A stretch of DNA of 39,969 nucleotides from Halorubrum lipolyticum DSM 21995. GTDB taxonomy: Archaea; Halobacteriota; Halobacteria; Halobacteriales; Haloferacaceae. The DNA lies in the NCBI RefSeq assembly GCF_000337375.1, contig NZ_AOJG01000007.1, positions 1-39,969 of the forward strand, in the 5' to 3' direction. Position numbers and translations under genes: made by a program. Shown here piece by piece: positions 32,295 to 39,676 of this stretch. Position 1 is the first letter of the stretch, and every line of letters starts with the position of its first letter. Under the pieces are notes generated by a model, which was not told where the DNA came from, ran no database searches, and saw only the letters and a program-made list of their open reading frames with translations.

Positions 32295-33758
32295 ATGCAG
32301 GAGTTCGACTTTCTCGTTATCGGGTCGGGATCGGGACTGGACGTCGCGAACGCGATGGCCGGGCGAGGGAACTCGGTCGCGGTCGTCGAGGAGGGGCGGC
32401 TCGGCGGCACGTGTCTCAACCGCGGCTGTATCCCCTCGAAACAACTCCTCTACCACGCAGACGTGATGGAGACGATCGAGGGCGCGGGCGCCTTCGAGAT
32501 CGACGCCGAGGTGAACGGGGTCGACTTCACGGAGATCGTCCGCAAGGTCAACGACGACGTCTCGGGTAGCTCCGAGTCGATCCGCCGGGGGCTCGAGTCC
32601 TCCGACAGCCACGACCTGTTCTCGGGGACCGGACGGTTCGTCGACGACCGCACGGTCGAGATCGTCGACGGCGGCGACGAGGGCGCGACGCTGCGGGCCG
32701 ACACCGCCCTCGTCGCCACCGGCACCCGGCCCTCGGTCCCGCCGATCGACGGGATCGAGGACGTGGACTACCTCACGAGCACGGAGGCGCTGCGCCTCGA
32801 ATCGCCGCCGGACCACCTGGTGATCGTCGGCGGCGGGTACATCGCGGCCGAGCTGGGCCACTTCTTCGGGACGTTCGGCAGCGACGTGACGATCGTCGGT
32901 CGACGCGAGCGCCTCCCCCCCGAGGCGGACGAGGAGGTCGGCGAGGCGTTCACCGACCGCTACGCCGACCGGTTCGACGTGTACGCCGGCTACGAGGCCG
33001 TCGCGGCCGACGAGGCCGACGGCGAGGTGACGGTCGAGGCGCGACCGTACCCCGAGGCCGACGCGGTCCGAGCGGGCGGCGAGGCAGTCGGCGCCCCCGA
33101 GGAGGCCGAGGACGTGACCGTCACGGGCGACGCGCTCCTGGTCGCCGCGGGCCGCCGGCCGAACACGGACGCGCTGAACCTCGACGCGACCGGCGTGGAG
33201 ACGGACGAGCGCGGGTTCGTCGAGACCGACGAGTACCTCCGGACGGACGCCGAGGGCGTGTGGGCGCTCGGCGACGTGGTCGGCGAGTACCTGCTGAAAC
33301 ACAGCGCGAACCACGAGGCGAAGGCGGTCATCCGGAACCTGCTCGGCGACGAGCCGGAGCCGGTCGACTACTCGGCGATGCCGTTCGCGGTGTTCGCCTC
33401 CCCCGAGGTCGCCGGCGTCGGCGCGCGCGAGCAGGACCTCCGGGCGGCCGACGCCGACTACGCCACCCGCACCTACGCGTACGACGAGACGGCCCGCGGG
33501 AGCGCGATGCGCGCCGACGGGTTCGTGAAGGTCCTCATCGACCTCGACGGCAACATCGAGGGCTGTCACATCGTCGGGCCCGAGGCGTCGAACCTGATCG
33601 AGGAGGTCGTCGTCGCGATGACGGCGGGCTCGGGGACCGTCCAAGACATCCGCGACGCGGTCCACGTCCATCCCGCGCTCTCCGAGGTCGTCGACCGGGC
33701 CTTCTCGGGGCAGTTCTCGCGGGGCGGCGGCGGACACGGCCACGGGCATCAGCACTGA
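32295..33758 (+). CDS. Class I disulfide reductase, mycothione-reductase-like
   Basis: A 487-residue flavoprotein oxidoreductase. FDFLVIGSGSGLDVANAMA binds FAD, C40-x4-C45 in GGTCLNRGCIPSK is the redox pair, HLVIVGGGYIAAELGHFF binds NAD(P)H, EGVWALGDVVGEYLLKHSANHEAKAV is the second FAD motif, and HVHPALSEVVDRAF supplies the catalytic base of the other subunit. The LLKH-x-ANHEA segment and the YLTST...LRLESPPDHLVIVG region resemble mycothione reductase more than lipoamide dehydrogenase. Haloarchaea use gamma-glutamylcysteine, so bis-gamma-glutamylcystine reductase is a candidate role. The tail is GGGGHGHGHQH. Starts at 32265/32268 are also possible. Confidence 0.9.
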   Translation: MQEFDFLVIGSGSGLDVANAMAGRGNSVAVVEEGRLGGTCLNRGCIPSKQLLYHADVMETIEGAGAFEIDAEVNGVDFTEIVRKVNDDVSGSSESIRRGLESSDSHDLFSGTGRFVDDRTVEIVDGGDEGATLRADTALVATGTRPSVPPIDGIEDVDYLTSTEALRLESPPDHLVIVGGGYIAAELGHFFGTFGSDVTIVGRRERLPPEADEEVGEAFTDRYADRFDVYAGYEAVAADEADGEVTVEARPYPEADAVRAGGEAVGAPEEAEDVTVTGDALLVAAGRRPNTDALNLDATGVETDERGFVETDEYLRTDAEGVWALGDVVGEYLLKHSANHEAKAVIRNLLGDEPEPVDYSAMPFAVFASPEVAGVGAREQDLRAADADYATRTYAYDETARGSAMRADGFVKVLIDLDGNIEGCHIVGPEASNLIEEVVVAMTAGSGTVQDIRDAVHVHPALSEVVDRAFSGQFSRGGGGHGHGHQH

Positions 33759-33865
33759 GCGGTCGCCGCCCCCGAGGCGTCCGTCGGTCTCGTCCCGACG
33801 ACGGGCGGCGAGAGCGTTCGAAGGCGAGCGTTTACGTCCGTCCGCCCCAACCTCGAACCAGTAAC

Positions 33866-35494
33866 ATGGTATCCAGCGACACCCGCTCCGTCGGCGAGCT
33901 CGAACGGCGCGTCGAGGCGTTCGACGCGACGGCGCCGACCGAGATGGACGCGGACGACCGGGCGCGGCTGACCGACGCCCTCGTCGCGCTCGCCGACGCG
34001 TACGGCGACCGGGGCGAGTTCGACGCGGAGGCCGAGATGATCGCGCGGCTGGACCGGCTGCGCCGCGCCGGGGACGACGGCGACGTCGACGTCCACCTCG
34101 CCAACGCCCTCGCGAACGCGACGAGCGTGCGAGGCCGCGACGACCTCTACGAGACCGCGATCGACCCCGACCGGATCGAGGAGTACCGGGAACGGATCGA
34201 GGAGCTGTACGGCCGCCGCCCCGAGGCGTCGGTCGCGGCGCCGCTGGCCCGCGCGACGGCCGAGACGATCCACGCGAACGGGAAGGCGGACCGCCGCGAC
34301 CGGGTCGGACCGCTGCTGGACCGGCTCGAAGCGGTGTACGACGCGCATCCGGAGCCGGACATCGCCGCCTCGCTGCTCCGGGCGTACGCCCGCGCGGAGC
34401 TGTACCTCGACGAACGCGACGACGCGACCGACGCCCCCCTCGAAAGCGACGCGGGACGCGACCGCGTCGCCCGCGCCGAGGAGCTGTTCCGAGCCCACCC
34501 GGACGGTGAGGTCGCCGCGGGGCTGGCCGGCGTCCTCGCCGGGCGCACGAACGCGGACGCCGAGCGCACCGACGTGGAGGCGATCGAGGGGCGGATCGGC
34601 CGGATCGAGGCGCTCGCCGACCGGTACCCGGCACAGGAGGAGTCGATCCTCCGCTGGCTCCCGGTCGCGACGGCGAACGCCGCTCGCGCGAGCTTCGAGG
34701 CGGCCGACGTGGCCCGGGTCGAACACTGGGCGAGCGAGACGGCCGACCACCACGAGCGGCTCTCGACCCCGTCGAGCGCGACGTGGGCCGCGGTCGCGAC
34801 GTTCTTCTCGGCGCGGGCCTCGTTCTTCGACGGCGACGTGGAGGCGGGGGAGGCGAAGCTCGAACGCCTCGAGGCGCTCGAAGGGCGGTACGACAACCCC
34901 GTCTTCGCGCACTGGCTCGCCCGGGCGATGTTCGACGCCGCCCGCAGCTACGTGGAGACGGACCACTCGGAGCGCGCGCGGGCCATGGTCGACGACCTGT
35001 CCGAGTTCGCGGTCGGCCACGAGGACCGCGAGGAGATCGAAGCGGGGCTGGAGGCGCTCCGCTCGCACGCGCCGCACCTGTTCGACGAGTTCGACGACGG
35101 GGCTGCCGGAGAGCGCACGGGCGACGCCGCCGGAGAGCGCACGGGCGACCCGCTCGACGCGCCCCACGCGGGCGGCGTCGACTCGGTCGACGAAACCGCC
35201 GACCCGCCGGGACAAGCGGCGACCGCCGCCGCCGACTCGCCCGACCGAGCCGCGACCGACGACTCGGACGCCCCCGGCTGCGGGAACTGCGGCGACGACG
35301 GCTGCGGGAACTGCGGGACCGACGACGACCTGAAGCCCCCCGCGTCCGGGCCGGCGCTCGCCGCCGCTGGGGCGGCCGTCGTCCTGGTCGGCGTCTCCGT
35401 CGCGTACACCCTCTACCGGGCGCAGCGCGCCCTCAGGAACGCGATCGCCGGGTCGGTCGGGCCAGACGGTTCGGGCGGGTCGGGCGGATCGTAA
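33866..35494 (+). CDS. Helical-repeat protein with CGNCG repeats and C-terminal membrane anchor
   Basis: A 542-residue protein. Residues 1-410 are mostly acidic amphipathic helices in pairs of about 35-40 residues, as in TPR/SEL1-like or 14-3-3-like solenoids, e.g. DRARLTDALVALADAYGDRGEFDAEAEMIARLDRL and RVARAEELFRAHPDGEVAAGLAGVLAGR. A duplicated linker (AAGERTGDAAGERTGD) leads to a low-complexity region and two CGNCG motifs (GCGNCGDDGCGNCGTDDD) that may bind metal. Then a single span ALAAAGAAVVLVGVSVAYTLY and a short tail follow. The topology suggests a tail-anchored cytoplasmic scaffold. The function is not recognised. ATG at 33866, with CGTTTACG about 30 bases upstream. Confidence 0.72.
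   Translation: MVSSDTRSVGELERRVEAFDATAPTEMDADDRARLTDALVALADAYGDRGEFDAEAEMIARLDRLRRAGDDGDVDVHLANALANATSVRGRDDLYETAIDPDRIEEYRERIEELYGRRPEASVAAPLARATAETIHANGKADRRDRVGPLLDRLEAVYDAHPEPDIAASLLRAYARAELYLDERDDATDAPLESDAGRDRVARAEELFRAHPDGEVAAGLAGVLAGRTNADAERTDVEAIEGRIGRIEALADRYPAQEESILRWLPVATANAARASFEAADVARVEHWASETADHHERLSTPSSATWAAVATFFSARASFFDGDVEAGEAKLERLEALEGRYDNPVFAHWLARAMFDAARSYVETDHSERARAMVDDLSEFAVGHEDREEIEAGLEALRSHAPHLFDEFDDGAAGERTGDAAGERTGDPLDAPHAGGVDSVDETADPPGQAATAAADSPDRAATDDSDAPGCGNCGDDGCGNCGTDDDLKPPASGPALAAAGAAVVLVGVSVAYTLYRAQRALRNAIAGSVGPDGSGGSGGS
35102..35149 (+). repeat. 24-base tandem repeat in the helical-repeat gene linker
   Basis: Two near-identical in-frame 24-base units encode AAGERTGD twice. 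A second pair of 24-base repeats farther on (about 35275-35322) encodes GCGNCGDD and GCGNCGTD. Both sit between the solenoid and the membrane span. The identity of neighbouring units points to recent duplication. Confidence 0.8.
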
Positions 35495-35541
35495 CCGAAG
35501 CGGCCGAAGACGTATTGCGACTCCGCCGCCGAACCGGACGC

Positions 35542-35613
35542 ATGGCCCGGCCACCGACTCTCTCCCGTCGCCGGTTCCTGACGGCGCACGCCGGCGGCCT
35601 CGCGCTCGTTTGA
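35542..35613 (+). CDS. 23-codon ORF resembling a bare Tat leader
   Basis: A short reading frame encoding MARPPTLSRRRFLTAHAGGLALV and then TGA. It has the S-R-R-R-F-L-T twin-arginine core and the start of a hydrophobic stretch but stops before any mature protein. A weak TATA-like ACGTATT lies about 28 bases upstream. It may be the remnant of a deleted exported protein, a misread start of another gene disrupted by a nonsense change, or a small peptide. I do not see a frame that continues it in 35614-35722, so I call it tentatively. Confidence 0.35.
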   Translation: MARPPTLSRRRFLTAHAGGLALV

Positions 35614-35731
35614 CGCGGACGACTGTCCGTGACGCTCCCCCGTCCGTTCCACGCTATCACCTGTCGAGTCGGCGCGCCGAACACACACCCGCGGGTGGCT
35701 TTTGACGGTGTGGCATTTATAAATGAACGCG

Positions 35732-36088
35732 ATGGCAAAAGCAGCAATCGTGATTCTCGCCGGCAACGAATCGCACTCCGACTACGGCCGCCTCGCGAAC
35801 GCCTTAGAGGCCGCCAAGGAGTTCGCCGAGAACGACGACGACGAGCTCGAACTCATCTTCGACGGCGCCGGGACGCAGTGGATCCCGGAGCTCGAAGACG
35901 AGGAGAGCGACTACCACGAGCTGTATCAGGCGGTCCGCGACGACGCCGCGGTCTGTGACTTCTGTTCCGGCGCGTTCGGCGTCGAGGACGCCGTCGCCGA
36001 CGCCGGGCTCGTCACGCTCGACGAGTACGACGGGCACCCGAGCATCCGCTCGCTCGTCGACGACGACTACGAGATCATCACGTTCTAA
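35732..36088 (+). CDS. DsrE-family protein
   Basis: A 118-residue protein of the DsrE/F-like sulfur-relay fold: MAKAAIVILAGNESHSDYGRLANALEAAKEFAENDDDELELIFDGAGTQWIPEL, AVCDFCSGAFGVEDAV (C75, C78 at the substrate edge), and LVDDDYEIITF as last strand. In bacteria DsrE-like proteins pass sulfur or reduce it, often with TusA. This short haloarchaeal type is common but uncharacterised. An ATG nine bases upstream (35723) lies inside TTTATAAATG. The typical N-terminus MAKAA favours 35732. It may belong functionally with the sulfur genes at 19.9-24.2 kb. Confidence 0.88.
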   Translation: MAKAAIVILAGNESHSDYGRLANALEAAKEFAENDDDELELIFDGAGTQWIPELEDEESDYHELYQAVRDDAAVCDFCSGAFGVEDAVADAGLVTLDEYDGHPSIRSLVDDDYEIITF

Positions 36089-36109
36089 CTCGGCCCGCGG
36101 CCGCCCCGA

Positions 36110-36724
36110 CTAGATCTCGAAGTCGGGCGTGTCGAACGCCCCCTCGTCGGACTCGATGTCGTACCCCTCGATCGCCGTGAGCGCGAGGTCGAGCGTCGCC
36201 TCGGGGTCCCAGCGCCCGGTGTTGATCGCGAGGTCGTAGATGGAGCGGTCGGACAGGTCGATCCCGTAGTACGACTGGTAGCGCTGCTCTTCGATCACCT
36301 CGCGGACCTGCATCTCGGAGGTCATCTCCTCGCGGTCGAGGGTCCGGTCGGCGCGCACCTCGTCGGGCGCGTCGAGCCATATCCGGATGTCGGCGCGGTT
36401 GCCGGCGATCCAGCCGGCGAGCCGCGACTCGAGGACGAACGCCTTGTTCGCGGCTCCCCACTTCTCGGCGATCCGGCGGAGCCGCCTGTCGAGCGCGCGG
36501 TCGATCTCCTCGGACTCGCCCGTCTTCGCGATCAGCTGCGAGAGGCTCATGTCGCGCTCGGCGGCGATCTCGCGGAACAGCTCGCCGCCGGAGACGTAGC
36601 CGCAGTCGAGCGCGGCCGCGATCCCCTCCACCAGCGTCGTCGCGCCGCAGCCCGGCGGCCCCGAGACGGTGACGAAGAGGTTCCGGTCGATCTCCCGTTC
36701 CGCCGTCCCCGAGGTTCCACTCAT
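36110..36724 (-). CDS. Cytidylate-kinase-family paralogue with altered Walker A
   Basis: A 204-residue P-loop protein with an archaeal CMP-kinase layout: LFVTVSGPPGCGATTLVEGIAAALDCGYVSGGELFREIAAERDMSLSQLIAKTGESEEIDRALDRRLRRIA, then VLESRLAGWIAGNRADIRIWLDAP and REMTSEMQVREVIEEQRYQSYYGIDL. The P-loop reads GPPGCGATT (22-30), with Ala28 in place of the invariant lysine. This should weaken phosphoryl transfer, so it may bind but not phosphorylate nucleotide, or be a divergent kinase. I recall similar haloarchaeal paralogues next to a normal cmk elsewhere. The start at 36724 has a TATA-like GTTTATCC about 28 bases upstream. It is convergent with the DsrE-like gene. Confidence 0.8.
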   Translation of the reverse strand: MSGTSGTAEREIDRNLFVTVSGPPGCGATTLVEGIAAALDCGYVSGGELFREIAAERDMSLSQLIAKTGESEEIDRALDRRLRRIAEKWGAANKAFVLESRLAGWIAGNRADIRIWLDAPDEVRADRTLDREEMTSEMQVREVIEEQRYQSYYGIDLSDRSIYDLAINTGRWDPEATLDLALTAIEGYDIESDEGAFDTPDFEI

Positions 36725-36838
36725 ACGTGCGGCGCCACGGGCGGACCTCGGATAAACGGGCCGGTTCGCGCGAACGCGGACGGACGACGGGCCGATCCCG
36801 ACGTAACCGCTTTCCGGCGTCGCGCCCAGCAAGGGACC

Positions 36839-39676
36839 GTGAGCGAACTCACGGGCGGCGACTCGGGCGCGGGCGACGACGCGGCCGAGCCGTCGGCGCG
36901 AACGCTCCTCCGCGAGGCGCTCGCGGGAAAAGACGCGCCCGCCGTCGAGTTCGATCCGGAGACGGTCCCGCTCCCCGACGCCGACGTGCTCGCACGGCTC
37001 TCGCCGCCGGTCCGCCGCTGGTGGGTCTCGCAGTTCGCGGCGTACGTCGGCGAGAACGGCGGCCTGTTCACGCCGCCGCAGCGCGGGGCGATCCCCCGCG
37101 TCGACGACGGGGAGAACTGCCTCGTCGCCGCGCCGACGGGCAGCGGGAAGACGCTCGCCGCCTTCACCGCGGTGCTCGACGACCTCTTCGCGCGCGAGCG
37201 GGCCGGCGAGTTAGAAAACTCCGTCTACTGCCTGTACGTCTCCCCGCTGAAGTCGCTCGCGAACGACATCGAGCGCAACCTGGAAGCGCCGCTCGACGGG
37301 ATCGCGGCGGAGATGAAAACGGGAGAAGCGACGGACGAAGGCGTCGCTCCCGACCCCGGCGTCCGACAGGCGATCCGCCACGGCGACACGAGCGAGGCGG
37401 ACCGGCGGGCGATGCTAGAGGAGACGCCGCACGTGCTCAACACCACGCCGGAGACGCTCGCGATCCTGCTCAACGCCCCGCGGTTCAGGGAGAAGCTCCG
37501 CACCGTCGAGTACGTCGTCGTCGACGAGATCCACGCGCTGGCGGGGAACAAGCGCGGGACCCACCTCTCGGCGTCGCTGGAGCGACTGACCGAGATGGCC
37601 GACGGCTCTCCGACCCGGATCGGCTGCTCCGCGACGGTCGAGCCGCTCGACGAGGTCGCCGACTTCCTCGTCGGTCGCGAGCGCGTCGCCGGCGCGGTCG
37701 GCGACGCCGAGGGGTTCGCTCCCCGCGACTGCGAGGTCGTCGACGCCCGGTTCGGTCGGGAGTTCGATCTGCAACTCCGGACGCCGGCCGCGGACCTCAT
37801 CCACACGGACGAGTCGGTCGTCACCGACCGCTTTTACGACGCGCTCCACGAGCTCATCGGGGACCACGAGAACACGCTGGTGTTCGCCAACTCGCGGTCG
37901 GGCGCCGAGCGCACCCTGCGAGAGCTTCGCGAGCGGTTCGACTACGACGAGTCGGACTCGGGCTGTCATCACGGGAGCCTCGGCGAGACCCAGCGCGCCC
38001 GGATCGAGGAGGGGCTGAAGGCGGGCACCCTAGATGTAGTAACCACCTCGACGAGCCTCGAACTCGGCATCGACATGCCCCACCTCGACCTGGTCGTGCA
38101 GATCGGGTCGCCGAAGTCGGTCGCGGCGCTGCTCCAGCGGGTCGGGCGGGCGGGCCACAGCCCCGGCGAGACCGTCGAGGGGCGCGTGTTCGCGCTCGAC
38201 CGCGACGAGCTCGTCGAGTGCGCGGCGATGCTCGCGCGCGCCGAGGCGGGGTTCGTCGACGGCGTGTCGATCCCCGAGGGCGCCGCGGACGTGGCCGCCC
38301 AACACGTCTACGGGATGGCGATCAACCGAGTCCGCCCCGACCGGGAGGTCCGCGAGGTCCTCCGGCGCGCGCACCCCTACCGCGCGTTCGGAGACGACGA
38401 GTACGAGCGACTGATGCGCTATCTCACCGGCGACTACGAGGGGCTGGCGGAGCGGAACGTCTACCCGAAGGTGTGGCGCGACGCGAACGACCCGCCGGAC
38501 GGTGAACACCACCACGAGGAGCACCCGGTCGGCGAGACGCTCGTCGGGAAGCGCGGACGGCTCGCGCGGGTCATCTACATGACGAACGTCGGGACGATCC
38601 CCGACTCGTTCGGCTGCGACGTGGTCACCCGCGACGGCGAGCCGGCCGGGACGCTCGACGAGGGGTTCCTCGACACCCTCGCGCCGGGCGACGTGTTCGC
38701 GCTGGGCGGCGAGCGGTTCGCGTTCCGCTACCGCCGCGGCTCGAAGGTGTACGTCGACCGGACCGACGAGCGGCCGACCGTCCCCACGTGGTACGCCGAG
38801 CGACTCCCGCTGTCGGCCGACCTCGCGGCGGAGGTGCTCGCGTTTCAGGCCGACCTCCTCGACCGGCTGGAGCGCGGCGGCCCGCCCGCGGTCCGCGCGT
38901 GGCTCCGGGAGCTCCCGATCGACGGCAACTCGGTGCGAGCGATCACCCGCACGTACGACGAGCAGGTCGCGTACGCGGGCGTCGAGAGCGTGTCGACGCC
39001 CTCGCGGCTCGCCGTCGAGGAGGTGCTCGACCGCGACGCGTACAAGCGCCGGTTCCACGTCCACGCGACGCACGGCCGGCGGTTCAACGAGGGGCTCTCG
39101 CGGCTGGTCGCCGCCGAGTGCGCGGCCCGCACCGACGCCGAGCCGACGGTCGCGGTCGCCGACCGCGGGTTCAGCCTCGCGCTCCCGCTGAACCGCAAGG
39201 TCGACGTGGCGGGGATCCTCCGCGAGTTGGACCCCGAGACGGTCCGCGACGACCTCCGGGCCGCGCTGGGGGGGACCGACCTCCTCCAGCGCTACTTCCG
39301 GATCAACGCGACGCGCTCGCTCATGATTCTCAAGCGGTACAAGGGACACGAGAAGTCGGCCGCCGAACAGCAGGTGTCCGCCGAGACGCTGCTCTCGCTC
39401 GCGGCGGGGCTCGACGACTTCGCGGTGATCGAGGAGACGTACCGCGAACTGCTGGACGACCGGCTCGACGCCCCCCGGATCCGCGCGGCGGCCGAGCGGA
39501 TCGACGCCGGCGACCTCGCAGTCGTCGACCGAACGGTCGACTCGCCGACCCCGCTCGCGTTCGGGCTCGCGACGCTCGTCGACTCCGACGCGGTGCTCGC
39601 CGGCGACGAGTCGGCGACGCTTCGGGAGTTCCACGAGCGGGTACAGACCGCGATCGACGACTCGCAAGGACCCTAG
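36839..39676 (+). CDS. lhr: Lhr-type ATP-dependent helicase
   Basis: A 945-residue superfamily 2 helicase of the Lhr-core type, which translocates 3'-5' on DNA and takes part in replication-coupled repair. Motif I is VAAPTGSGKT (K104), motif II DEIH (229-232), motif III GCSATVE, the second RecA domain starts LVFANSRSGAERTLRELRERF, motif V is TTSTSLELGIDMPHLDLVVQIGSPKSV, and motif VI is LLQRVGRAGHSPGE (Q433). The C-terminal half has the winged-helix and Lhr-specific domains, e.g. GTIPDSFGCDVVTRDGEPAGTLDEGFLDTLAPGDVFALGG and LLQRYFRINATRSLMILKRYKGHEKSAAEQQ. Full length, GTG start, no defect visible. It is divergent from the kinase paralogue. Confidence 0.96.
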   Translation: MSELTGGDSGAGDDAAEPSARTLLREALAGKDAPAVEFDPETVPLPDADVLARLSPPVRRWWVSQFAAYVGENGGLFTPPQRGAIPRVDDGENCLVAAPTGSGKTLAAFTAVLDDLFARERAGELENSVYCLYVSPLKSLANDIERNLEAPLDGIAAEMKTGEATDEGVAPDPGVRQAIRHGDTSEADRRAMLEETPHVLNTTPETLAILLNAPRFREKLRTVEYVVVDEIHALAGNKRGTHLSASLERLTEMADGSPTRIGCSATVEPLDEVADFLVGRERVAGAVGDAEGFAPRDCEVVDARFGREFDLQLRTPAADLIHTDESVVTDRFYDALHELIGDHENTLVFANSRSGAERTLRELRERFDYDESDSGCHHGSLGETQRARIEEGLKAGTLDVVTTSTSLELGIDMPHLDLVVQIGSPKSVAALLQRVGRAGHSPGETVEGRVFALDRDELVECAAMLARAEAGFVDGVSIPEGAADVAAQHVYGMAINRVRPDREVREVLRRAHPYRAFGDDEYERLMRYLTGDYEGLAERNVYPKVWRDANDPPDGEHHHEEHPVGETLVGKRGRLARVIYMTNVGTIPDSFGCDVVTRDGEPAGTLDEGFLDTLAPGDVFALGGERFAFRYRRGSKVYVDRTDERPTVPTWYAERLPLSADLAAEVLAFQADLLDRLERGGPPAVRAWLRELPIDGNSVRAITRTYDEQVAYAGVESVSTPSRLAVEEVLDRDAYKRRFHVHATHGRRFNEGLSRLVAAECAARTDAEPTVAVADRGFSLALPLNRKVDVAGILRELDPETVRDDLRAALGGTDLLQRYFRINATRSLMILKRYKGHEKSAAEQQVSAETLLSLAAGLDDFAVIEETYRELLDDRLDAPRIRAAAERIDAGDLAVVDRTVDSPTPLAFGLATLVDSDAVLAGDESATLREFHERVQTAIDDSQGP

